Position numbers and translations under genes: made by a program. A stretch of 64,000 nt of DNA from Diacronema lutheri. Lineage: Eukaryota > Haptophyta > Pavlovophyceae > Pavlovales > Pavlovaceae. Under the pieces are notes generated by a model. That model had not been told where the DNA came from. It worked only from the letters and a program-made list of their open reading frames with translations, and ran no database searches. Shown in pieces: positions 56,076-64,000 of this stretch; the first letter of the stretch is position 1; each line of letters begins with the position of its first letter. The stretch spans positions 1-64,000 of the forward strand of contig JAGTXO010000016.1 of the NCBI GenBank assembly GCA_019448385.1, read 5' to 3'.

Positions 56076-58430
56076 CTACCAATCGGTCTCCTGAGGCTGC
56101 GCCGCAGCCACAGCATCAATGGCATCAGGCTCGAGCGAAGCCCTTGCCGTGGGTGAATGATGCCACGAGCGCGAGCGCGAGCGCGAGCGCGAGCGCTGAA
56201 GCGGAGAGCGCGAGCCAAAGCGCGAGCGCGAGCGCGAGGGCCCCCCGTGGCCGCGGCCGCTCGAGCGTCCGCGCGCTGCGCGGCGGTGCGCTGGCGAACT
56301 TGCAGTGGCCGCCAGCCCATCGGCACCGCGTGTCTGCGACGGCTGGAGCATTGACATCGCCGCGCCTGCCTTGTCCAGAAGACGGCCGTACAGCGCTTGC
56401 ATGCGCGGGTCCGTGCTGTTCTCGATCATCACCGCACATTCGAGTGTTCCCTGCGCGACCGACGACGAACCCCGGCACGATGCGGGCGGGCGCCGCAAAG
56501 AGGGGACGCGAAGGCGCATGGCGGAGGCGCGACGCTGTCAGCAGGGCACGCCGAGCACGCGCGGCTAGCACGAGCTGCAGACACACCTTGAGGTACGACA
56601 GCGCCGTCTCGGGCGGCGCCGAGCTGAATCTGATGGCGTCCGCAATCACCAGGGCGCCTGCATCGACCCCCTCTGCTCCGCCGTCCGAGGGAAGCGAGCG
56701 CGTCGCCTTGCGCGCCGTGCGTCCGCCCCTCTCGCGCGAGACTCCCCCCTGAACGAGGAGGTCCGCGCGCGCCAGGCCAGCAGCGCCCGCGCGCGAGCGG
56801 CGCGCGCCGCTCGCGGTCGCGCCAATTTCGGGCGCGAGCCCACCCGAAGCTTGGAATTGCGCGGGTAGCTCGCGTGTAAACCAGCCGGGTATGATCTCCG
56901 TGAACCGCCCGTCGGGTCCAAGCTTTGCCGACTCCTTGAAAATGTGGAAGATGTACGCGAGGGGCCGGTCATTGCAGAAGTTGGAGAAAGGGACGTCGTT
57001 ATTGCCTGACTTCATCCAGTTGGCCGCCGGCACGGCGATCGCGGCCTTCACCCGGTTGTACTCCTCGTAAAGCTTGCCGGGTCGACCTGCGAAAAGTCCT
57101 GGTTGGGGTTTGGCGTGAGGGACTCGTCGGACAGAAACGTCTCCTGAGCCATGCCTGCCGGGTCTTCAAACGTCGTGCTACTGTTGTAGAAAACCTTGAG
57201 AATTGGACTGTCCCTGCGCGCGAGCGGCACCGGGCGCATGTGCGAGTGGGGCGGGTGATGAGCGCAAGCTGATAGCAAGCCGAGGTCGGGCATCGCACGC
57301 GCACGGGCGCGAGCCGCAGGAAGCTGTGAGCGAGGCAGAGATGGGGAAGTAAGGCGTGCTTCTCCTGCCCACGAGGACGGGGTACGGCGCCTCGCACCGC
57401 GACTTGAGGAGGTGTGCGGTCGAAGACCCTTTCCTGTCCAGCTCGTTGCGAGTTAAGCCGCAGCGGAGCTGAGCCAGCTCCTCCTGGAGGGCCGGCAGGC
57501 GCATGACCATGACGAGACGCGCCACTGCGTCGATCATCGACACTTTGCGCGGAGGCGCGGGGCGGAACGTGGCCATGCCGTGCTCCAACCACTTGTCCAT
57601 GTTGACTTCGAGCCGGTTGTTGCCCACCTGCGCGAGACGGCACGGGGCGCCATGACGCGTCGCTGGGATACTAGACGCTCGAGCTTGCCGGTAAGGGTAG
57701 CGCGCGTGCGCGGCACCGCGCGCGCGCAGGCGCACGCGTGGAGCCGCACCTCCCTCGTGAGGCCGTGCGCGGTAACCAAGCCGCCAAGCGTGGCCTTGTG
57801 AGTGCTGTTGTTGAGGTCAAAGTCGCAGCGTAGGCTCTTGATCATCGCGCCCACCCGCTGCACGAGCTCGGAGACGTTGCCGGCGTCGCCGAACTGAAAC
57901 GGCGCCCACCCCAGGACGGATTCCGCCGCGCCGTCGGCGTCGTCGTCGTCGTCGCCGGCGAGGTCCACCGCGCCTCCGTAGGGCAGAATCGCCACAGCGT
58001 CCAGATCGGCGCCCATTGCCGCACGGAACGGCGCGTACACCACGAGGAACTTGGCGACGACGAGGCGCGCGTTCTTCGGGGAGGTGACTTTGTCGTCGCT
58101 CCTCAGGCCAAGCGCCCGCTGGTACACGCCCTCGTCGTTCTTGAACCACTGCTTCTTGTTGAGCTCGTTTTGCAGTGCCTTCACGCCCGCAATGACCGCT
58201 TGCCCCGGGTTGGGCTGCTGGTCTATCCACGCGAGCGCCTTCCGAAACTGCTCCCCGGTCGTGTCGACGGCGTCGACAGGCCTTTCGGCGGGCGCGGCAC
58301 GTCGCGGAGCGGCTGGCGCCGACGGCTGCGGAGCGGCCACAGACTGATCCACTACGGAGACGGCGACGACGCCGGCCGGGGCGCTCGAGCCGACGCCGCC
58401 GCCATCCGCGCCCGCGTCGTCGTCCGCCAT
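56076..58430 (-). CDS. Probable second protein of the Harbinger-type element, five exons
   Basis: Minus-strand exons 58430-57750, 57627-57398, 57213-57182, 57086-56587 and 56450-56076 give 605 residues with all junctions in frame (LTRE-VGNNRLEVNMDKWLEH, HLLKSR-DSPILKVFYN, FYNS-RPGKLYEEYNRVKAAI, ALSYLK-GTLECAVMIENS). The sequence begins MADDDAGADGG with a low-complexity acidic/Pro stretch, then a helical part (FRKALAWIDQQPNPGQAVIA), an acidic DDDDDD loop, conserved-looking blocks (NNDVPFSNFCNDRPLAYIFH, GRFTEIIPGWFTRELPAQF) and an Arg-Ser-rich tail (RSRSRSRSRSWHH). I find no clear Myb/SANT or MADF motif, although Harbinger partners usually carry one. Its position inside the inverted repeats, convergent with the transposase, supports an element-encoded accessory role. 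Confidence 0.6.
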
Positions 58431-58553
58431 GCTCTCCTCGGCTCTCCTTGGCGCCACGATTTCGCGACGCAAAACCGAGACTGCGCCACCCCAATCCGCG
58501 ACGTCGCGAAATCCCTCCCGAGACGCGTATTCAAAAATCGGCTCGTCGCGAGT

Positions 58554-58609
58554 TGCCAAAACGAAAGTCGCGACGTCGGCGGCGGGGTGCCAAAAAGCTG
58601 CTTGGAACG
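58554..58609 (-). repeat. Right inverted repeat of the Harbinger-type element
   Basis: Reverse complement of 54414-54469 with one mismatch. It lies upstream of the minus-strand accessory gene's start codon. Confidence 0.85.
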
Positions 58610-58710
58610 GGCCAAAATAATAATACTGCCCGTTGGGTCTGAGTTCGCGGACGAAGGAATAGGAGAGACCCGCGCGCGAAAAAGCGAAAATGGCCGCGAG
58701 AGGTGCGCGC

Positions 58711-59058
58711 GCGCGTCGCGTCGGCCCCGCGGGAGGTGGCGCGGTGCGTGTCGCGCTATGCGTGTCGCCGCTGCGCGTGGGGGTTCCTGACATACCCGGG
58801 AACCCCGCTCTTATAACCGCGACACGTGCAGGCGGCGCGGCCGCAGCGCCGCGAGCGGCGTCATCATCGGCGTCGGTCGCGGGCACCGGCTCTCGGTCGA
58901 GGTCATGAAGATCATCCTGCGGCGGCTATTTTCTCGGCAGGAGCGCGGTGAGGATTGCGGATGACCTCCACACATCCACCGACACGCTCACGGAGTCGAT
59001 CGTCCGCGCCACCATCGAGCGGTACGAGGCCACCGGCATCGTCGATTCCCAGCCGAAC
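58711..59058 (+). repeat. Left arm of a 348-bp perfect inverted repeat
   Basis: As far as I could read it, identical to the reverse complement of 60949-61296. Read inward it contains a TTATAA motif (CCCGCTCTTATAACCGCG) and the first codons of a helix-turn-helix protein (VRIADDLHTSTDTLTESIV) up to DSQPN, where the two arms diverge. Confidence 0.9.
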
Positions 59059-60500
59059 GAGCCACACGCTCGGTGAGCCGGCAGCGGACGGCGGCGTCGC
59101 GGACGGTGTCGCCGTGCCGGCCCCGGGTTCCCAAAATGGCCAGGACCCCGCCGCCGCAGCTGCGACATCCGCCGCGCCCGGCCCGCCGGCCGGCGCAGGC
59201 GCGCTCGCGGCCCTCCGCTTGGACGCGGACGCCGGCGCGCGCGCCGGCGTTGGTCGCGTCAAGGTCGCGCGCGCCGGTCCGTTGGACAAGGCGATAGCCG
59301 ACAAGATGACGCGAGCGAAGCGCAAGGCCGACCAAGACGAGGCCGATCGCGCGCGCGAGACCTCGGCGCCGGCTGGCGCGCGACCCCGCGTGCCGAGGGT
59401 TACCACGTACTCGCCTACAACAATTGGCGCGCTGCCGCAGCGCTCGTCTCGCAAGCCCAGCGCTGGCGCAACGAAGCCGCCCGAGAAAGCGGCTCCAGTG
59501 CGCGCCCTCGCCGGCGGCGGGGCCGGCGCGAAGGCCGGTAGCTCGAGCGCGCTGCCGGCGGCCGAGCCGGACGAGCACGAGCCGGACGAGCACGAGCCGG
59601 CGCGTGGGCTTAGGGCGGTGCCCGCGCAGGATTCGGTCAAGTCGTGGCGGACGACTCCGAGGAGGAGGGGAAGGCTTTGGAGACGCTGCGCGTGTACCTC
59701 GTGTCCTTTGACGCGTACGTTGATGCCCTCTACGTTGATGCCCTCAAGCCGGGCGAGCCATTGTGCGTCAAAATGGGCGCCAACTCGGGGGACAACGATG
59801 CGATCACTCGCGTGCAAGCTTTAAAAAGGGCCAAGCTCCTCTTCAGTATAGCGCGGAGGCCGCGGAGCTCGCCAAGTCGGAGGCCGCGCGCACGCAGAGG
59901 AGAACAAGGTGCACTTTGCGCCTGCGCTCGGGGAGAAGGCGCAAGCGCAGGCCCGGTCGGCGGAGACGCGCGCCAACATGGACGAGGCGGCCGCAAAGGC
60001 GGCGGACATCAAAGCCGCGCAGCTTGAGGAGCGCACGGCGGAGACGAGCGATGTGTCGGCGCGCCGGCCCGGCGCGCGAGACGCGTCGCGCCGCTAATCG
60101 CGCTCGACCGGCGAAGACGGTGAGGATGACGAAGCAAGCGCTTCCGCGCCGCTACGCGCTCTCGTTGGTCTACAAGCAGCCGACGGCTTTTACGCGCTGG
60201 TCGAGAGCCGCGACGTGCTCACCACGCTCCTACGCTCGACGCACGACTCGGCTCACGGCAACCTGCCGCAGCCGCCTCACTCCCTTCGGCTCTACCGGAT
60301 CGGCATCAGCGAGAGGTCGGCGCGCCCGCAGTGTTCGTCCGCCTGACGCTGATCACCGACGATGCCGACGTGGCGCGCAGGTTTTACGCGCCGAGCGGCG
60401 CGCAGCAGGACTTGGACATCTGCATTCTTTACCTTGTCGTCGAGGTGACGCCCCCGCCCAAGCACCCTGGCAAGGTCGGTGGCGGCGGCCTCGTGGCGTC
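59059..60500 (+). CDS. Fragmented hypothetical coding region inside the inverted-repeat structure
   Basis: Several short plus-strand open segments in different frames look protein-like and may be exons or decayed pieces of one gene: DKAIADKMTRAKRKADQDEA (about 59.28 kb), EGKALETLRVYLVSFDAYVD and KMGANSGDNDAITRVQALKR (59.66-59.83 kb), HFAPALGEKAQAQARSAETR (59.91 kb), GFYALVESRDVLTTLLRSTH (about 60.2 kb), VFVRLTLITDDADVARRFYA with LDICILYLVVEV (60.33-60.45 kb). I could not link them into one frame and recognise no family. They may represent the second protein of an element. Confidence 0.3.
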
Positions 60501-60639
60501 GGGCGGCTGGGCCGGCGCGTTCGGTGCCTGCTCCGCGCCTGTGCCGGCGCCGCAGTCCATTGCTCCCACTATGCCGGCCGCTCAGAGCGTGGCGCTCGCG
60601 CAGCAGGTCGCGCAGGCGCTCGAGTTGTGCAAAGTTGGC

Positions 60640-61110
60640 TGGGATGCGACCGCGCAGGCGTGAATCAAGGCTGCTGAGCACATCAACAGCAGCGTCGAGC
60701 GCGCGCAGCTGTTCCTCAGCATGCCCGAGGTGTTCTTCTTCGTCGCGGGCCGCTTGGACGCGCTGCATCTTCTTGAGCGAGAGGCCGGCGGCGCAGAAGT
60801 TGTAGTGAATGTACTCGCGCGTGAACGCCTTGAGCGTGACGGCCTGCAGCTCGGCCGCAATCTCGATTAAGTTAAGTCACGGTTGCTCCGCCATGATCGC
60901 GAGCATCAGCTCCTGGTCGAGCTCGCTCATGAGCTTCGCGCACGTCAAGTTCGGCTGGGAATCGACGATGCCGGTGGCCTCGTACCGCTCGATGGTGGCG
61001 CGGACGATCGACTCCGTGAGCGTGTCGGTGGATGTGTGGAGGTCATCCGCAATCCTCACCGCGCTCCTGCCGAGAAAATAGCCGCCGCAGGATGATCTTC
61101 ATGACCTCGA
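60640..61110 (-). pseudogene. Broken Tc1/IS630-like transposase N-terminus (helix-turn-helix)
   Basis: Minus-strand reading from the right inverted-repeat arm gives GYFLGRSAVRIADDLHTSTD, then TLTESIVRATIERYEATGIV, LMSELDQELMLAIMAEQP, an in-frame TGA (60877-60879), and in the same frame LNLIEIAAELQAVTLKAFTR and FCAAGLSLKKMQ. This is the paired helix-turn-helix layout of Tc1/mariner and IS630 transposases (first HTH, tG linker, second HTH with QP-x-L-x-x-IA, then GLS-KK). The TGA probably replaced a Trp codon. No DDE catalytic domain follows, so the copy is a remnant. Confidence 0.6.
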
Positions 61111-61296
61111 CCGAGAGCCGGTGCCCGCGACCGACGCCGATGATGACGCCGCTCGCGGCGCTGCGGCCGCGCCGCCTGCACGTGTCGCGGTTATAAGAGC
61201 GGGGTTCCCGGGTATGTCAGGAACCCCCACGCGCAGCGGCGACACGCATAGCGCGACACGCACCGCGCCACCTCCCGCGGGGCCGACGCGACGCGC
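60949..61296 (-). repeat. Right arm of the 348-bp perfect inverted repeat
   Basis: Reverse complement of 58711-59058. Outside the arm the sequence changes to AAAGCTTTTAACGATGAAG, which is absent from the left flank. Confidence 0.9.
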
Positions 61297-61337
61297 AAAG
61301 CTTTTAACGATGAAGCCGCCATTTCTTGATGCATCTA

Positions 61338-61422
61338 GTGCGCCCTTTCGCTCGCTCCCTCCGTCACGCCTCGGCCCCGTGCGCGCCCCTCCTGCTGACC
61401 CGCCTGTAAGCGTCGTTAGTAT
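61338..61422. mobile_element. Short copy sharing both ends with the repeat at 43176-44731
   Basis: GTGCGCCCTTTCGCTCGCTC at 61338 and AAGCGTCGTTAGTAT at 61408-61422 match the two ends of the 1.56-kb repeat at 43.2-44.7 kb in the same order, with only about 50 bp between them. It sits between the inverted-repeat structure and the 3' end of the dynein gene. Confidence 0.4.
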
Positions 61423-61429
61423 CTAATCC

Positions 61430-61732
61430 TCAGTCGTCCAGCTCACAGAGCGCGGCGAGCCCGCGCCGCACCCAGTGCTCCGCCCGCGCGCGTGTGGGCA
61501 GCCCGAGGAGCATCACAAAATTGGTCGAGTGGCCTGTCGTTGAGAGCGTGCCGCGCCGCTCGGTCGTCCGATAGAGCGGCAGTTCATACTCGCGCTCGGT
61601 CATCGCCGCACCGCTCGCGGGCAGATCGGCGCCGAGCGTGGGCCTGAGCCAGAGCAGCGGCATCGGCGTGTGCAGCTCGCCTGGCAATGCCTCGGCCAGC
61701 GTGCCCGCCTCGAGCGAGTAGCGCCCGCCCTG

Positions 61733-61783
<51 letters not shown>

Positions 61784-63874
61784 CGTTGAGGGGATGCCCG
61801 TCGGCGCGCGCGTCGGCGCGCGCGTCGGCGCGCGCGTCGGCGCGGTGCGGCGCGCGGGGGCGGCGGCGCGCACCTCGAGGAAGAGGCCATATACGTGCAC
61901 GCCATCCTCGGGCGGCGGTGGCAGCTCCGCGCGCTCGGCGTCGCTGCCCAGCTCGGCGCCGGCCGGCGCAAGCGCGACGGGTGCGCAGGCAAAGTGCAGC
62001 TGGTCGATCGGGATCGCCGATCGGCGCGCGTGGCTTTGAAGGACGCCGGTGAGGAACGCCTGCGTGAAGAAGAAGCCAGGCAGCCAGAAGCGCTCGGGCG
62101 CGCCACGCGCGACCCACGCACGTACGAAGCCGAGCCTCTCGCGCAGGTTGCGCGCATAGCTACCGATCGGCTTTAGCGACGGGTACGAATGCGCGAGCCA
62201 CCCGCCGGGCACGCGCCCGTCGCGCAGTGCCGACGCGACCGCGTCGAGCGCGCTGTCCATCACTTCAAGCCCGCGCAGCGCTGCGTGACAGCGCGCGCCA
62301 GTGCCGTGTGGAGAGAAGGGCGGGCGCGCGGGGCATGGTTGGCGAAAGAAGGGCGGGCGCGCGGGGCATGGTTGGCGAAAGAAGGGCGGGCGCGCGGGGC
62401 ATGGTTGGCGAAAGAAGGGCGGGCGCGCGGGGCATGGTTGGCGAAAGAAGGGCGGGCGCGCGGGGCATGGTTGGCGAAAGAAGGGCGGGCGCGCGGGGCA
62501 TGGTTGGCGAAAGAAGGGCGGGCGCGCGGGGCATGGTTGGCGAAAGAAGGGCGGGCGCGCGGGGCATGGTTGGCGAAAGAAGGGCGGGCGCGCGGGGCAT
62601 GGTTGGCGCGCGCCTCGCGCCTCGCGCCTCGCGCCGCGACGCCCATCCTTTGCCCGCCGCGCGCTGTGCTCGCGCGCGCACCTCTGCGCAGCGCTCGCAC
62701 GCTCTCGCGTATCGTGCCGCTCAGCCGGTTGAAACGCGCGAGCTCCTGGATGAGCACCGTGTTCATCGACTGCGAGTAGGCGGGCGGGTAGCGGCGCAGA
62801 GCAGCTTCAGTGTCAAAGGCGCTGCCCACCAGCTGGCGCTCGACGTTCTCGGCGATCAGGTCGATCGTCGCGTCCTCGCCGCGCAGCGCCACGTCATTGC
62901 CGCCACTGCCACCGCCGCTGCCGCCGCCGTTCGCGGCGGGCGCGCCGGCGCCGTCGTCCATGCCGGCGGCCGTCGCGCCGGACGCCGGCGCGCCGCCCGC
63001 GCGCAGCAGCTCGGCGACGGACGCGCCCGCGCCGCCGCCAAAGCCGCGCGGCTGCGATGCGAGCAGGGCGTCAAAGAGCGCGCGCGCGCCCGCCACGTTG
63101 CGCGCGATGCTCGCGTTCGCGTGCAGCCCCACCAGCTCGGGCCCGCCGCCGTCGTCCGCCATTGCGCGCACGTGCTCGCGCGCGCGCTCGAGCGACGCGC
63201 CGATTGGAGGCGGTGCATGCTGCGCGGGCTGCGCGGGCTGCGCGGGCGGCGGCGGCGCGCCGTCAGCGAGCCCCGCGCGCCGCGCCGCGTCGAGCACGTC
63301 GGCATCGGGCTCTACCGTCGAGAGGCTGAAGCCGTCTGCGAGCGCGAGCGGGCTGACAAGGTGGTGCAGCAGCGCCGTCAGCGCGCGCCTGTCCATGTCA
63401 TCCGTCACCCTGCCGCCATAGTTGGACTCGCCCGCGGTGTAATGCAGCGCGTCGAACGGGATGAGCACGGCGCGCATGCGCTCGGAGAGCGCCGCTTCGT
63501 CGAGCGGCGGCGGCGGCGGCGCGGCGGCCGCCTTCGCGATGCGCTCGGCGGTGGCGGCCGCGCGCTCGGCGGCGGCGGCGGCGGCGGCGCGCGCGCCGGC
63601 GGCGCCCGAGCCGGCGGCGGTCAGCGCGCCGGCGGCGGCCTCGTCGCGCACGGAGCCGTCGGCCTCCGCCTCGGCGGGCGCCGCCGCGCGCGCCGCGGCG
63701 GCGGCGTCCGCCGCGGCAAGCTCTGCCGCGCGCCGCGCCGCGGCCGCATCGGCCGCCGCCGCCTTGCCCGCGCGCTCCGTCGCGTCGGCGAGGAAGAGGC
63801 GAAGCTGGCGCGCGGAGATGGCGAGGTCAGCGTGCGTGAACTCGTATGGCACGTTCCAGCCGAGCGGCCCGTAG
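61430..63874 (-). CDS. Axonemal-type dynein heavy chain, C-terminal exons (5' end outside window)
   Basis: Minus-strand exons 63874-62682, 62280-61874 and 61729-61430. The first begins YGPLGWNVPYEFTHADLAIS, continues with FDALHYTAGESNYGGRVTDD, VGLHANASIARNVAGARALF and SMNTVLIQELARFNRLSGTI, and joins in frame to ALRGLEVMDSALDAV. The second has SYPSLKPIGSYARNLRERLG, FWLPGFFFTQAFLTGVLQSH and PEDGVHVYGLFLE, the third GGRYSLEAGTLAEALPGELH, PMPLLWLRP and RRGTLSTTGHSTNFVMLLGL, ending HWVRRGLAALCELDD. These are the hallmark C-terminal motifs of dynein heavy chains (AAA6/C-terminal region), motors that power cilia or intraflagellar transport; the full C-terminal domain favours an axonemal type. About 100 Ala-rich residues are inserted between RLFLADATERAG and MRAVLIPFDALHY. 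The poly-G/C tract is intronic, not polyproline. The gene continues beyond the window. Confidence 0.95.
61730..61873 (-). other. Dynein intron with a 50-nt poly-C tract next to its acceptor
   Basis: Donor GAG|GTGCGC at 61873 and acceptor CCGCAG ending at 61730. On the minus strand 50 consecutive C (plus-strand G, 61734-61783) directly precede GCAG. Removing the 144 bp joins VYGLFLE to GGRYSLEAG, matching other dyneins. Reading through would insert repeated APTR units and polyproline. Confidence 0.9.
62311..62607. repeat. 33-bp minisatellite, about 9 copies, in a dynein intron
   Basis: Nearly identical 33-bp units (GGGCATGGTTGGCGAAAGAA and following) fill most of the 401-bp intron 62281-62681. 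Both frames along it stay open because 33 is a multiple of three, but the dynein sequence is continuous only if the array is spliced out. Confidence 0.92.
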
Positions 63875-64000
63875 CTGCTCGGCGACGGCGCGTCGGGGTG
63901 CGCGCGGCGCGCGTGCATGAGGCGGTGGCGCGCGGGGCGAGGCGCGGCGCGGATCGGCGCGGCGCGGCGGCGGCTGGCGAAGCTGCGCGCACGTGCGCCG
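63875..64000 (-). other. Probable upstream dynein intron or exon remainder
   Basis: Directly upstream of the exon acceptor (CAG at 63877-63875). No dynein sequence was recognised here, so it is probably intron. An earlier exon would be expected beyond the window edge. Confidence 0.45.

Larger units (their letters stand above)
54414..58609. mobile_element. PIF/Harbinger-type DNA transposon with inverted repeats
   Basis: A 56-bp sequence at 54414-54469 recurs inverted at 58554-58609 with one mismatch (starts CGTTCCAAACAGCTTTTTGG, contains CGCCGCCGACGTCGCGACTT). Between the arms lie a DDE transposase (plus) and a five-exon gene of unknown fold (minus) that converge with stops only 18 bp apart. 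Two-gene organisation with a DDE nuclease is typical of PIF/Harbinger elements. The repeats may be sub-terminal: no 3-bp target duplication is evident next to them, so the real ends could lie slightly further out. Confidence 0.7.
58711..61296. mobile_element. 2.6-kb inverted-repeat structure with Tc1/IS630-like fragments
   Basis: Two 348-bp arms face each other around 1.9 kb of interior. Each arm starts the same helix-turn-helix gene reading inward. Only the right arm continues into more of the protein, and that copy has a stop. This could be an element with long terminal inverted repeats, or two copies inserted head-to-head with deletion of the middle. Perfect arm identity implies recent origin or gene conversion. 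Confidence 0.6.

Noticed and set aside
58750-58886. Upstream extension of the Harbinger accessory protein to an ATG at 58886
   Set aside because: That stretch lies in the neighbouring 348-bp inverted repeat and across the Harbinger right repeat. The same peptide is encoded again at 61.12 kb, so it belongs to the other element.
61430-62263. Polyproline and APTR repeats inside the dynein C-terminus
   Set aside because: They lie between GAG|GTGCGC and GCAG|GGC; removal restores GLFLEGGRYSLEAG as in other dyneins, so the tract is intronic.
62311-62607. Regular 33-bp repeats considered as a CRISPR array
   Set aside because: Units are contiguous with no variable spacers, and they lie in a eukaryotic intron.

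Overview
This is a gene-dense, very GC-rich nuclear segment of a unicellular eukaryote, most likely a flagellated alga. Protein-coding genes are split by short GT-AG introns. There is an axonemal-type dynein heavy chain, eIF2-alpha, a ribosomal protein, a SUN protein and a CLASP-like protein. Codon third positions are almost all G or C, and proteins carry long alanine/arginine/proline linkers. A haptophyte or pelagophyte would fit; I cannot decide the lineage from the sequence. Exon limits were placed by hand: at most junctions the reading frame is restored across a GT...AG pair and a known protein family continues without a gap.

Layout. (1) 0.47-19.36 kb, plus strand: one very long coding block that looks like a large mobile element. 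In order it carries a Ulp1-type cysteine protease, an uncharacterised ORF with a membrane segment, a second Ulp1-type protease followed by degenerate copies of the same fold, a YqaJ-like nuclease, a chromodomain, and a Fanzor/TnpB-type RuvC nuclease with one intron. (2) 19.96-30.65 kb: host genes, namely a possible proteasome assembly chaperone 1, a five-exon CLASP-like TOG/coiled-coil protein, eIF2-alpha (six exons, divergent from the CLASP-like gene across 96 bp) and a DUF427 protein. (3) 30.76-37.79 kb: a BTB-ankyrin-FYVE protein whose single intron is a 2.6 kb minisatellite. (4) 38.3-43.1 kb: a secreted/membrane SPPP-rich protein interrupted by an in-frame stop, and a SUN-domain protein. 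A block of 189-bp repeats follows. (5) 44.8-54.3 kb: two genes with a TIR-like domain flank ribosomal protein L28e. One is a PA-domain, multi-pass membrane protein with a cytosolic TIR-like domain. The other joins an intact heme-binding H-NOX domain to a TIR-like domain. (6) 54.4-61.4 kb: a transposon cluster, with a PIF/Harbinger-type element (transposase plus convergent accessory gene, 56-bp inverted repeats), then a 2.6 kb structure bounded by perfect 348-bp inverted repeats that holds a broken Tc1/IS630-like helix-turn-helix gene. (7) 61.43-64.0 kb, minus strand: the C-terminal exons of a dynein heavy chain.

The most interesting items are the H-NOX/TIR-like fusion (a gas-sensing domain joined to a probable NAD-cleaving or signalling domain), the neighbouring TIR-like membrane receptor, and the chromodomain-Fanzor element with its array of Ulp1-like domains. 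Recurrent themes are a GTGCG-type 5' splice site, minisatellites confined to introns, and poly-C tracts, one of which abuts a 3' splice site.
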